A stretch of DNA of 64,000 nt from JBBQYD01 sp942493075. GTDB lineage: Bacteria > Verrucomicrobiota > Verrucomicrobiia > Limisphaerales > UBA8199. The position numbers and the translations under genes are program-made. Below the pieces are notes generated by a model, which worked only from the letters and a program-made list of their open reading frames with translations, was not told where the DNA came from and made no database searches. Shown here one piece after another: positions 6,595 to 16,096 of the stretch (positions are counted from its first letter, which is position 1; every line of letters starts with the position of its first letter). The DNA lies in assembly GCA_942493075.1 (NCBI GenBank), contig OW818681.1, positions 4,030,001 through 4,094,000 on the forward strand. Reading direction: 5' to 3'.

Positions 6595-7257
6595 TTACCT
6601 TAAAACTTCTCTTGGAGTCGCTGTCACGTTTTCTCGCTTGATGCCGCCATCCGCGAATTCTTTGCGCTCGATGAGTTCGCCGCTTTTGAGGCTCGCAATC
6701 GCTTTCACATAGCCGCTCGGATGAAACGCGTAAGCGACGCCATCCGGCTCACCGTTTACCATGTCCATTTCCTCCGCTAGAGATCCATCCTCATGCCAGC
6801 GACGAAACTTCCCATGGAGCTTGCCTGAGCGAATCTCAGCCTCAGACAGCTTTGCTCCCGATGGGTACCATTTGGTTCTTAAAACGTCCGAAACACCGTT
6901 GATGAATAGCTCTCGTACCTGCAACTGACCGTTTGTGTGCCATCCCTCCGACAACCCGTGGGGCAGACCATTTTCAATGAAGGCCCTGAACTTTGGACCG
7001 CCATTGGTGTAGTTTTCGACCAGAAGCCCGGTGAACAGGTTGGTTTGTTCCTTGTAATACCAGCGTCCAGCTTTCATCTGAAGTGCCGAGCGCTCCACCT
7101 CAACCGGCTTTGTTGCGAAAACGGAAAGATACAGCCATGCAGCGAGCCCCATGAAAAGCCCGGAGGCCAACGGCAGCACCCAGCCCGCGACGGGTTTGAA
7201 GTCAGCCCTCCCGGTGAGATGGCACATCCGGCTGGTTGCGTGAATCAATCGCTTCAC
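6595..7257 (-). CDS. MORN-type repeat protein (YwqK-like), last gene of the surface operon
   Basis: About 220 residues from GTG 7257; an ATG at 7227 is an alternative start. A hydrophobic segment near residues 25-48 is followed by repeats of the form NGLPHGLSEGWHTNGQLQ, GKLHGKFRRWHEDGSLAEE and GEPDGVAYAFHPSGYVKA, the W/Y-x2-G pattern of MORN variant repeats found in YwqK-like antitoxin-annotated proteins. The single membrane segment suggests an anchored protein facing the periplasm. The start codon overlaps the stop of the upstream gene (GTGA), pointing to translational coupling, so it probably belongs functionally with the four large exported proteins upstream rather than to a toxin-antitoxin pair. 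Confidence 0.72.
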   Translation of the reverse strand: MKRLIHATSRMCHLTGRADFKPVAGWVLPLASGLFMGLAAWLYLSVFATKPVEVERSALQMKAGRWYYKEQTNLFTGLLVENYTNGGPKFRAFIENGLPHGLSEGWHTNGQLQVRELFINGVSDVLRTKWYPSGAKLSEAEIRSGKLHGKFRRWHEDGSLAEEMDMVNGEPDGVAYAFHPSGYVKAIASLKSGELIERKEFADGGIKRENVTATPREVLR

Positions 7258-8111
7258 TGCACCTGCGCTTTAAAGAAGAATTTTGAGGCCGGAACGCCAG
7301 GCGGCAACTGCGGTTCGATTTCCACACGCCGCACATCCTGGGCAGAGTAAGATTGGATCGCGGCAGAGCCGCTGCCGGATAGCTTAAAGGGTAAAGAGAT
7401 CCACGTTTGAAGGTTGGTGGAAGCCATCAACGAATATGATCGCGACGTTATAGCGAGGAACTTTAGCTTTGGAACTGCATTGGTCCCGGACACGATTTCA
7501 AGTCGAAATCCGTCTTGAGGATCGAAGGCGTAAGTGCCGGCGATATACTCCTGAAGGTTGCTGAGACCATCCCCATCAAAATCGTCCCCGGGCTTTAAAT
7601 CGTTGATCCCCCCACCTGCTCCGCTCAACGCAAGCAAAGCGCGCTCCCATGCGTCAGAAAGTCCATCCCCGTCGAGGTCCTCGCCCAGCGTCAGATCCAA
7701 ACGGGTGCTCAGAGCTGATTTCCCCAGATTGGCATAGTTACCACGCATTTGCAGTGGCAGATACACGACGTTGCCTATCTTTACTTTAATTCGAAACGCG
7801 ACGGTCGGAGCCAGAGCGGTTGGTTTGTAAGCATCCGAGGTGATGCCCGAATCCATGGGCACCTTTATTTCGTAATTCACGCCAGGTTCAGTTCCGGGAG
7901 CAATCACGCCGGGAAGCACGATACCCGCAGAAGTCTCGAGAAAGATCTCTGAACCTTCGTTAACGAGTGGTTCGCCCATTTCATCCCGAACCGAACCGTA
8001 AATCAGGTGGTGAGGGGCTGGCGGGAACGCGTGGGCTCCCAGCACCAGAAGGCCGGCACCGAGGATTGCCCCCCTTAAAGGACGTAAGCGAAATGGAATT
8101 TTCATCATCAA
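7254..8111 (-). CDS. Secreted protein with calcium-binding type 3 repeats
   Basis: A 285-residue protein with a signal peptide (RPLRGAILGAGLLVLGAHAF). An N-terminal beta domain (about 35-140) is followed by two Asp-rich loops, DLDGDGLSDAWE and DFDGDGLSNLQEY, of the thrombospondin type 3 kind that bind Ca2+. The C-terminus (about 210-285) resembles the short beta domain that ends many secreted Verrucomicrobia proteins (FLAITSRSYSLMASTNLQTW). It overlaps its neighbours by four bases on both sides (8108-8111 and 7254-7257). Likely an accessory cell-surface protein of the operon; no enzymatic motif is seen. Confidence 0.75.
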   Translation of the reverse strand: MMMKIPFRLRPLRGAILGAGLLVLGAHAFPPAPHHLIYGSVRDEMGEPLVNEGSEIFLETSAGIVLPGVIAPGTEPGVNYEIKVPMDSGITSDAYKPTALAPTVAFRIKVKIGNVVYLPLQMRGNYANLGKSALSTRLDLTLGEDLDGDGLSDAWERALLALSGAGGGINDLKPGDDFDGDGLSNLQEYIAGTYAFDPQDGFRLEIVSGTNAVPKLKFLAITSRSYSLMASTNLQTWISLPFKLSGSGSAAIQSYSAQDVRRVEIEPQLPPGVPASKFFFKAQVQ

Positions 8112-11100
8112 TTTCCAGAGTAGCTGTAGGTCACAAAATGGAGCCTCACATCCCGCACGGTGCTGATAAAGCGCTCCAAGCCCTGGTTGGGATCGTTCAA
8201 CAGCGTATGGCCTGGGACCACCAGCTTCCAGCGGCTGTTCCAGGCAGATCGTCCAATCAAGCGGTTGTTTGTGAACTGAGAACGGGCCAGGTCGGCTCCG
8301 CTATAGATGTCGGTCGAGAAATAATCGGCACTCGAAACTGGCCGAAAAGCCTGATGCTTGCGCAGAGTAAACATGGGTTCAGACAGTGAATCACTTGATA
8401 AATAAACACTGCCATCAGCAAGCGCAGCGCTGCCGATGTTAAAGGGCAAAGGCACAGCCACATCAGCCACATCCCAGGTGCGGATGCCCGTTGCATCACC
8501 CAAGGGCGGGCTGCGCATGGAATCCACTCCCACAGGTATCAAGTAAATGTAGGGAGTGGCGGCCAAAGCCGAGGAATCGAGATACCACTGGCTCGGATCG
8601 CTGGGCGAGGTGCCACCCAGTCCGCTTGTAACCGTGGGCTCATCCATGCCGCGGTATCCCTCCAGAGCAGCGCCCACACCAAAGATCTTCGTGGCAAAGC
8701 TGCTGGGGCTGAACGCATGGTCCCCTGGAACGAGCGGACGACCAAACAGGTTGAACCCGTCAGCGATGGTGGTGCTGAACTCAATGACAATTCCGGGAGT
8801 CGGCAATCCACTGCCCCGACTGACCTGCATGCAGTAACGCCGCACGTCGGAATCAGCCATCAGATCCGGCACAAGGTGCCGCTGCAAGACGTCCTTCCAA
8901 ACGGCATCGCTATTGGTGCTTTGCAATATCCGGAAGTTTTCGGAACGCAACGATACAGTAGTGCCGTAGGCATCAGGGTTGTTGAAGCCGAGGCGGCCGC
9001 GCAACACTTCCCAATCCGCACTCATTTCGGCAAGTGCACTAGACAGTCCGGGATCACCCGTGTTGCTTCCGGCGTACTGCGGCTCGCCAAGGCGAACTAC
9101 GCCTAGAGACCGTGCGCTGATGATTCGGTTCACGAAATTTCTGCCAGCACTGCTGTCCAGCAAACCGGTTTCATAGTCGTAGGCGTTGGCCGCAAGGAAG
9201 GAATACTGGGCCGCCAGATCAAACAGGGTTTTGTAACGTTCCAGTTTCTCATTGCGGAAGATTCGAAACGCGGCGTCCCTGGTGCGGTATCCCTGGGTCA
9301 CGGCTGCTGCGCGCTGGCGGAAAATCTCCCGCTCCTGCTGGAGACGATCTCCTTCGGCAAGCACGGCGTCCAGATTCCGCTTGGCATCATCCAGGGCACG
9401 CAGGCTGTTGTTGATCGTGAACCAATGGCCTTGAACCTCACTTAGTTTTTCTCCAAGAGCAACAACAGCAGCACGCCTTTCCTGATCCCATGTCAATGGT
9501 GCAATCTGGTTGAAGTCGATCCACTGGTTGGCTGTGGTTGTTGAGAACTCCAGACCTTTCACCACAAATTCAGCAGTATATTTCAGGGCCTGCACAACAC
9601 TGAATGAGGCCGCATCCGCCACTTTGACGGCAGCGCGAGCCGCAGAGGTCATATCGCCACCCGCAGCAACGCCCGCGATCAGCGATTCGGGGAAGGCCGA
9701 AACAAGCGCGTCTGCATACAGGTTTTTTACCTTTTCCACGATATCCATGCTCTTCACGAAGATATCGTTGGCAAACTGGGCTGATTGAAGAACCTGTTGG
9801 GCGATCAGCTTATCGTGTTCGAGATCGTGTATGTCATTGTAAGTCTCGACCTGTGCATTGAACAATTGAACTCGCTTGCCGAGCTCGGCAGCCCCACCTT
9901 CGGCATCACTCAACGCCTGCTCGACACGGTGATGCGCACGGACCAAGTCTGAGATGGCCTGCTGAATCCGACCCGGGGAGATGCGCTTCCCTGTCCACCC
10001 TTCGGGTTTTCGATAAAAATCATGGGGATTAAAGGTAAACTGTAGATAGTGAACCCCGTTGCTGTAATTCGGGGAAGATGGATCCTGGAAATTGAACACT
10101 GTGGAGGCCTGTTGGGCCCAGGTGGCCGGAAGATTTTGCACGTCCACCTTGAAGGTGTAATTGGTGCGGGACTTCAGCAGGTTGTTAAAAGTCGATTCCG
10201 GCGTTTCTACATAGAAGTAATGGGCGATATCCGGCCCCGCATACCCTTGCCTGTAAGTCTTGCCCGGACCGACGTCATCGGTATAAGGCGTGCCGTAGAT
10301 CTCGATCAACGCGTTGGTGAACGCTAGTTCCTCTTTGGCAACAGACGCCTGAAACCCGGCGAGGGAATCCTGCTCGGACCTCATCAGGCGCGTTACGTCC
10401 TTCGCATCATCGAAAGCAGCCAGAGCATTATTAAGCGCACGCTTGGCCCGTTCATAGATCTGCTCGAAGTGCGTGCCACCGGGGCTTCCTACAACCACGT
10501 TGGGATTGATATCCAACGCCACGCTGTTCTCGGGAAGACCAACGGGCGTTAGGCCACCTTCGGCATTGTTCACCGCCCGGTTGAGCCCGTCCGCAACAAT
10601 GGCCAATTCCGCGAGCTCGGGAACAGTTGTTCGATCAATCTTCTGAATCCCCTCATGGTTCGGGTTGGGGTCTGTGGCAGGTAAGATAGCGTTGCCTACG
10701 ATCCAGTTGTAATAGGCACCTTGTGCTGTCCTGCTCGCCCAATGGTCCAGCCCCCAATGACGTGTGGTAGGTACAGAGCGCTGTGAGTTCACACGCGTGG
10801 TCTCCAGGTGACTCCATCCCCTGCCCTTTCCAGGCTGGTACTCCTTACGCCAGGTCAAATCAAAGACTTGGCGGCCCGCACGAGCAACAGCCGCCGCTGC
10901 TGCCGCAAACTTACGCTCATCCTGATAGTCCACCTGCACAGGCTGTCCGAGAACCAACACGGCTTCTGTGCGGGGCACCCAATCGAAATCAGTGTCCATG
11001 AGGAGCGAGTAGTAACCTTTCAAAGCGGTGAGGTAATGACCGTAGGCATCGCCGTGGCCTTGTGGGAACATGAGTGCGGCATCCGCTGCGTTGATCACGC

Positions 11101-14100
11101 CATCCGCTCCCTGACCTGGGCTTTCCTGGATGTTGTAATTCAGTGCATAGATAACTTCTCCGGCATCGATCCCGCGGGTGTAATTCCAGATCAGCCGATT
11201 ATATATCGGATTTAACTGCACACCGGGTTGCAGGAAATCATCTCGTCCGCGCAGAAGGGCCAGTTCCTCCTCCAGGAGTGAGCCCATCTGCCCTTTGAAA
11301 GAGAACAAGGCAGTCGCGATATCTCCATAGACATTGTTGGCTGTCCCAATTCCAATCGTAGGGTTTGCTGCGTCAGCGTACGCCTCATTGCCATGCATCA
11401 TGTAAAGGTCATTAAGATAACCAGCCGCAAGCAGCAGAGCATCATTTGCCGGACCATAGTTGTATCCTGACTCGATGCTGAGCAGGCGGCCTCGACGGAG
11501 CACCGTCTCGTAAATCTCGATCAGGCCGTAGTTATTGATCGTGTCCAGATTAAGAGCCACGTCCCCTTCCCAGCGGTGCCCGGCCTGGCTCAAGATGCTG
11601 GCAGTCGTATTGGCAGGGTTGTTGAACAGGTCATTGATGCGCTGGTTGAAAGGGTTGATCCCAGCGAGCACCCGTTTAATCCAGCCTTCGGCCAACTGTG
11701 GCTGAGTCCAACCTGACCACTTTGCGTAAAGCGGATGGTTGGTGGAAACAGCGCGGTAACGCATGGTGATGTAGTTGTCGCCAAGCACCTGAATCCCTGC
11801 TCCGCCAAGCAGGTAGCGCGGTTTGTCTGTGCCGGAAGTCAGAGCAAGGTACCGAGACATCGTGTCATCCTTCACGGGAGGCACGCCATCCACGGGTGCG
11901 GCGATCTTCCATTCGTACTCGAAATCGGCAGCACGCCCCGCCAAGTCCAAATTATGCTGGAACGTAACGAGCTCGCTAAGGGGATTGGCCGCCGCAAGGA
12001 TCTTGAGCTCGCCAGTGAACAACTCAGGCGTCACGCGCAAGACATGCAGGGAAACCGGATCGCCTGGCTGGGTCAAGGCCGTGCCGCCCGCCTCGATCAA
12101 AGTAACAAAGCCTGACCCAGGGCCTACCACGCTCAGTGCATAGGTATCGACCGGCGAATTATCACTGAGCACCTGAGCCAGGTCACCGACCCCGATGTTT
12201 GTTGTCAGATTCGGATTGGCTTTGTATGTGCCGGGAATAAGGGGATTTTCATGAAACGTCTCGACTGGTGTGGCCAGGGAGCTAACCAGGGCGGACCATT
12301 TAGGATAGTTCTCCGAATCACTTTGCGGGCACAGAGCCAGAACGGCCGCAAGATCACTTCCTCGCAGCAAGTTTAATAACAAATAATCCTGTCCAAGGAT
12401 TTCATCGTGAAACTCTCCCTTCAGGACAAGGCTGCCGTTCACCCCGCGGTTGCCATCGAAATAAACACGCTCAGCCAGGTGCGGCGGCAAATTCGGGAAA
12501 TAGTACCGGCCCTGATACAAATCGGTGCGAACAGATGCGGGTAGTTGCGCCAGATTCTGAGCCTTTAAATCCGAGACTTTCTCCCGGGTTGGATCGTGAA
12601 GGACCACCGTCGGAAATGCAGCCGGCAGGTTTGTAGCGATCGATTGTTGATAAAGCACACGGGCCGTTTTGAAATCCTTAACACCCGGCAGTCCCAGTTG
12701 GGGCATCACAAGGGTTAGCCCATAGGGCATTGCCGGCAAGGGCAACGCCGAATTCTTCGGATCGCGCTCCGGCCAAACAGGACGATAAACGATATCCAGT
12801 GATGGTGTGGATTTCGCCGCTGGATCGCCCACAAACTCTTCTCCTAACCGGGGGCGAAGATACGGAACAATACTTCCAGGAACCGGTGGGCTGGCGATAC
12901 CGGGCCAGGCGAAGCTGGGTTCGGTTTTGTAATAGAACCGCATCGTGAAGCTGTTTGTGGTATCAGGCGAGGCGGCCAGGAATGGCGGTCGGTTAGAAAA
13001 CACCACGACGTTGCCCGTATAGGCGTTGCTAGACGACAGGGTAAGCGGCCCCTGGGAGACCATCTGACCTTGTGCAACAACCCGAATGATCAGTGTATTG
13101 GTAACACGGCTGCCTTCGTAACGGTCTGCTACGACGAACTGGATCTCGTTCGTACCGAGATGTTCGGTCTTGGGAGTTCCACTGAACGATAAGCCGCCTG
13201 CCATCAGCCACTCCGGTCCTGTAGCAGTCAGTTCGATTCCCAGGAACTCGTCTTGTCTGGAGGCATGCACGTAATATCTGAAGGGCTGGCCTACAACGGC
13301 GGTGGCCGCAGCTAAAGCACCAAACTGGCGATTTGTGACGTTGTAGCTGCCCATGCGCAACTCCGGCAATCCAGAGTGAGGTCCGCGAAAGACCCAGAGA
13401 TCATGCTTGCGGTCCCTGTAGGTGAAGCCCTGGTAATGGGCATAAGGTCCGTTAGTGTCCCGCACATCAACCCAACCGGAAGGCAGATCGCCGCTCTGGC
13501 GCCGGGGCTCAACATTGTAGTTGATCGCGGTCTCCCCTGAGCCTTCCACCGGTTTGCCCAGCAACGGCAATGGCATAGGCGGTTGCAGCGGCTTGCCTGC
13601 TTCCACGATATAATCGAATACCCAACCCGCCTCTGGTTTCTCCCGTAGCACCTTGAAGACAGTCATCGAAGGCCGATCATCGGCATCCTGGTATTGAAGC
13701 AGCACGTAAGGGTCCGAGGAATAATCCATCACGTCGGTTCTATTCAAATCATCACGAGTGGCGAACACCGTCCCGCCGGAGACAATCGCGTGCTCCTCGT
13801 TGGGATTGTATCCTGGAAGGTTCGGATCGTTTTGGTAATAGATCTCGCCTGCGGCTTCCAGTGAACTCAGCGGCCCGCCGCCTTCACTTCCTTTCTGGCT
13901 GGCCAGCACGATCTCCCGGGATTGCTCCGGCCATCGGATAAAGTACTGCCCAAGCACAGAGGGCCACATCACGCTCCGAAACCCACGCTCGGCATCGGCG
14001 TTGTTCTTGCGGAACCACCATACCTCCAACCGCCGGTACTCCGGATGCGAGTTCACGGGGATAATAGATCCCTTGCTGGCCTCATCGAAACCTCCTGCGA

Positions 14101-16057
14101 AAGGATCTATGTATGCGGTCACACTGAAGGCGACTTCGTTGGGAGCCTGTCGAATATAACCCGCCAGATAATCCTCACCCTGGCCGCTCCCTGCTTCACC
14201 TGAAGGCGGGTTGATCCTTTCCCCCACCGCGACCTGAGCGGTCACCACACGCGGAGCGCGCGACGGGTCAGCCCAGTCAAAACCGTAGCTGTTCGTATTC
14301 CAACCCACCATGTTGGTAACGAATGGCGCGTTATAAAAGTAATTGGCAGCCAGGTTCCCATTCAACCAGGAGAATACCCGCTCGAAGTAAACGTATTCGC
14401 CTGAGCTAAAACGCAGCAGCGTGCGATGCACGGGATGGTCCCAATCCAGGAACGTGTAGAACTGGAATGTCTCGGTCAGCTTGGCACGCGGACGGTCCAA
14501 CCGGTCCTGGTACTGGATCGTGGGCACGTTCTGCGTCGGCAGGGGGACTGCCGTCAACTTCGCCTCATTCTCGGAACTGACCTCCGGCCGGATGTAATGG
14601 CTGAACTTTGCAGAATCGTTTGGCCAGACCATTTGATACCGGCCCAGCACAAAAGGCCACTTGAGCCCAACCACTCCCTCCTCCATCCAATGAACCAGGT
14701 AATCATTTGCATTCGCTGTCTCGTGAGCGGCGAAAAGCACCACTCCACCGGGGGTATTGTGTTCGTAGGCAAACGTCGGACCGGTGGTCTGCAACACAGG
14801 TTCAGGGGTTAGTTCCTCAACTTTGCCTGGCTGTGGGGGGAGCAATCGTTCACCCAATTCTGTTGTCACATCCAGTGGGATGGGCTGTTTAAACACGTCA
14901 ACAATCTCAACCCCCAACTGCTCACGAGTCTGCCCATCAGGACGGGCATCACCCAGCAACTCCATGAACACACGCCCCTCGCGGTTGTAGGCATAAATGT
15001 TCCCTTGTTGTTGGTCGTACCAAAGCGTTCGCAAGATCGGCAGGGCTTGATTGGTCGTCCCATCGGTCGGTCGGGAATCGCCCGGAGCAATGTATTCGGA
15101 CGGCACCGTTCGCGGGAAATTCTCATTATATACAATGTTCACCCCACCCACGCGGGCAGCAGGTACAGAGACTGGCTTGCCTAAAACTCGGAAACCTCGC
15201 TCAGTCCAGTAGATCTTTCGCGGGGTCTTCACAGCCGCGCCGGAGACCAGGTAGCTGACGGTATGGAGTTTGAAATAATTGCCAGCATTCGTGTAGTAAC
15301 CTCCGTTGGTGGAAGGCGGTGTGGTGGTGTACGCTGTCTTCACCCACGTCACATTCAACGGGCCAGGCTGGATGGCGTAAACTTTTCGCGCATGCGGGCT
15401 CCAATAATATTGGGCTCCCAAATGGTCGTTTGTGCTGAAAGGCTCTGCATTCCAGTAGGCCTCTGGCGCAACGTTGGTGAGGGTATTGCCAAACTCGTCC
15501 ACAATGGGAACGGATACGATCGCACCAAACGCAAAAGAGACCTGGCGGCTCAGGTAGGGCGCGCCAATCGAGCCACGGCGCAGAATCATCAGCGCTTCTC
15601 CACTGAACCTGTCTGTGGCGGCAGGCAACTGCATTTGCGCAGCCACTACCGCTGAAAACGCGTTAGTGCCTCGATTCAGGATTTCCGATTGAGAAATGGC
15701 CGCAGGGTTGGTGCGAGCGGCAATGGCTCCAAATGTGGTGAACCCCTGGAATTGATTGGTCGTTGGCCGCAGGAGAGAACCACTTTCATTCCCATCCGGA
15801 ATCCGCCCGTCCGATCCTGGTGGTATGCCCGGCACTTTGCTGATTGGCACTCCGCGCTGCGATTGCAGGTTATAGGGTGTATCGAGTTGCTTGAACTCAA
15901 TCGGCAGTATGACGGCGGCCATGCCCGATTGAAGGCCTAAAAAACAGAGAAGATGTGCCAGCATGGCCTGCGCACCCAGCCACCGCTTGAAGGCGCTAAC
16001 GGGCCACACGGGATGCCCTCCCCGCTCGTCCGAAGAAATTCTTTTCCGGCTGCTCAT
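8108..16057 (-). CDS. Giant exported protein of 2649 residues, unknown function
   Basis: A signal peptide is present (AFKRWLGAQAMLAHLLCFLG, about residues 22-47). The rest is beta-rich and Asn/Tyr/Pro/Gly-rich with no catalytic motif I recognise. An internal duplication is visible: LKWPFVLGRYQMVWP (about 465-479) and VMWPSVLGQYFIRWP (about 693-707). A putative Ig/cadherin-like domain spans about 909-994 (VVGQPFRYYVHASRQDEF to TLIIRVVAQ). About residues 1890-2400 are helical and include coiled-coil stretches (DDAKDVTRLMRSEQDSLAGF; LDDAKRNLDAVLAEGDRLQQ). The motif NDPNLPGYNPNEEHA near 745 seems typical of large Verrucomicrobia surface proteins. It lies 39 bases after the S74 protein gene and overlaps the next by four. 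Probably a surface or extracellular-matrix structural protein. Confidence 0.8.
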   Translation of the reverse strand: MSSRKRISSDERGGHPVWPVSAFKRWLGAQAMLAHLLCFLGLQSGMAAVILPIEFKQLDTPYNLQSQRGVPISKVPGIPPGSDGRIPDGNESGSLLRPTTNQFQGFTTFGAIAARTNPAAISQSEILNRGTNAFSAVVAAQMQLPAATDRFSGEALMILRRGSIGAPYLSRQVSFAFGAIVSVPIVDEFGNTLTNVAPEAYWNAEPFSTNDHLGAQYYWSPHARKVYAIQPGPLNVTWVKTAYTTTPPSTNGGYYTNAGNYFKLHTVSYLVSGAAVKTPRKIYWTERGFRVLGKPVSVPAARVGGVNIVYNENFPRTVPSEYIAPGDSRPTDGTTNQALPILRTLWYDQQQGNIYAYNREGRVFMELLGDARPDGQTREQLGVEIVDVFKQPIPLDVTTELGERLLPPQPGKVEELTPEPVLQTTGPTFAYEHNTPGGVVLFAAHETANANDYLVHWMEEGVVGLKWPFVLGRYQMVWPNDSAKFSHYIRPEVSSENEAKLTAVPLPTQNVPTIQYQDRLDRPRAKLTETFQFYTFLDWDHPVHRTLLRFSSGEYVYFERVFSWLNGNLAANYFYNAPFVTNMVGWNTNSYGFDWADPSRAPRVVTAQVAVGERINPPSGEAGSGQGEDYLAGYIRQAPNEVAFSVTAYIDPFAGGFDEASKGSIIPVNSHPEYRRLEVWWFRKNNADAERGFRSVMWPSVLGQYFIRWPEQSREIVLASQKGSEGGGPLSSLEAAGEIYYQNDPNLPGYNPNEEHAIVSGGTVFATRDDLNRTDVMDYSSDPYVLLQYQDADDRPSMTVFKVLREKPEAGWVFDYIVEAGKPLQPPMPLPLLGKPVEGSGETAINYNVEPRRQSGDLPSGWVDVRDTNGPYAHYQGFTYRDRKHDLWVFRGPHSGLPELRMGSYNVTNRQFGALAAATAVVGQPFRYYVHASRQDEFLGIELTATGPEWLMAGGLSFSGTPKTEHLGTNEIQFVVADRYEGSRVTNTLIIRVVAQGQMVSQGPLTLSSSNAYTGNVVVFSNRPPFLAASPDTTNSFTMRFYYKTEPSFAWPGIASPPVPGSIVPYLRPRLGEEFVGDPAAKSTPSLDIVYRPVWPERDPKNSALPLPAMPYGLTLVMPQLGLPGVKDFKTARVLYQQSIATNLPAAFPTVVLHDPTREKVSDLKAQNLAQLPASVRTDLYQGRYYFPNLPPHLAERVYFDGNRGVNGSLVLKGEFHDEILGQDYLLLNLLRGSDLAAVLALCPQSDSENYPKWSALVSSLATPVETFHENPLIPGTYKANPNLTTNIGVGDLAQVLSDNSPVDTYALSVVGPGSGFVTLIEAGGTALTQPGDPVSLHVLRVTPELFTGELKILAAANPLSELVTFQHNLDLAGRAADFEYEWKIAAPVDGVPPVKDDTMSRYLALTSGTDKPRYLLGGAGIQVLGDNYITMRYRAVSTNHPLYAKWSGWTQPQLAEGWIKRVLAGINPFNQRINDLFNNPANTTASILSQAGHRWEGDVALNLDTINNYGLIEIYETVLRRGRLLSIESGYNYGPANDALLLAAGYLNDLYMMHGNEAYADAANPTIGIGTANNVYGDIATALFSFKGQMGSLLEEELALLRGRDDFLQPGVQLNPIYNRLIWNYTRGIDAGEVIYALNYNIQESPGQGADGVINAADAALMFPQGHGDAYGHYLTALKGYYSLLMDTDFDWVPRTEAVLVLGQPVQVDYQDERKFAAAAAAVARAGRQVFDLTWRKEYQPGKGRGWSHLETTRVNSQRSVPTTRHWGLDHWASRTAQGAYYNWIVGNAILPATDPNPNHEGIQKIDRTTVPELAELAIVADGLNRAVNNAEGGLTPVGLPENSVALDINPNVVVGSPGGTHFEQIYERAKRALNNALAAFDDAKDVTRLMRSEQDSLAGFQASVAKEELAFTNALIEIYGTPYTDDVGPGKTYRQGYAGPDIAHYFYVETPESTFNNLLKSRTNYTFKVDVQNLPATWAQQASTVFNFQDPSSPNYSNGVHYLQFTFNPHDFYRKPEGWTGKRISPGRIQQAISDLVRAHHRVEQALSDAEGGAAELGKRVQLFNAQVETYNDIHDLEHDKLIAQQVLQSAQFANDIFVKSMDIVEKVKNLYADALVSAFPESLIAGVAAGGDMTSAARAAVKVADAASFSVVQALKYTAEFVVKGLEFSTTTANQWIDFNQIAPLTWDQERRAAVVALGEKLSEVQGHWFTINNSLRALDDAKRNLDAVLAEGDRLQQEREIFRQRAAAVTQGYRTRDAAFRIFRNEKLERYKTLFDLAAQYSFLAANAYDYETGLLDSSAGRNFVNRIISARSLGVVRLGEPQYAGSNTGDPGLSSALAEMSADWEVLRGRLGFNNPDAYGTTVSLRSENFRILQSTNSDAVWKDVLQRHLVPDLMADSDVRRYCMQVSRGSGLPTPGIVIEFSTTIADGFNLFGRPLVPGDHAFSPSSFATKIFGVGAALEGYRGMDEPTVTSGLGGTSPSDPSQWYLDSSALAATPYIYLIPVGVDSMRSPPLGDATGIRTWDVADVAVPLPFNIGSAALADGSVYLSSDSLSEPMFTLRKHQAFRPVSSADYFSTDIYSGADLARSQFTNNRLIGRSAWNSRWKLVVPGHTLLNDPNQGLERFISTVRDVRLHFVTYSYSGN

Positions 16058-16096
16058 AGGAGATGTCGAAGTCCGAGTTGTTGCCCGGGTCGAACT

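Noticed and set aside
6595..7257. YwqK-type antitoxin of a toxin-antitoxin pair
   Set aside because: The gene is translationally coupled to the surface operon and no toxin gene is adjacent; the antitoxin label comes only from database names.
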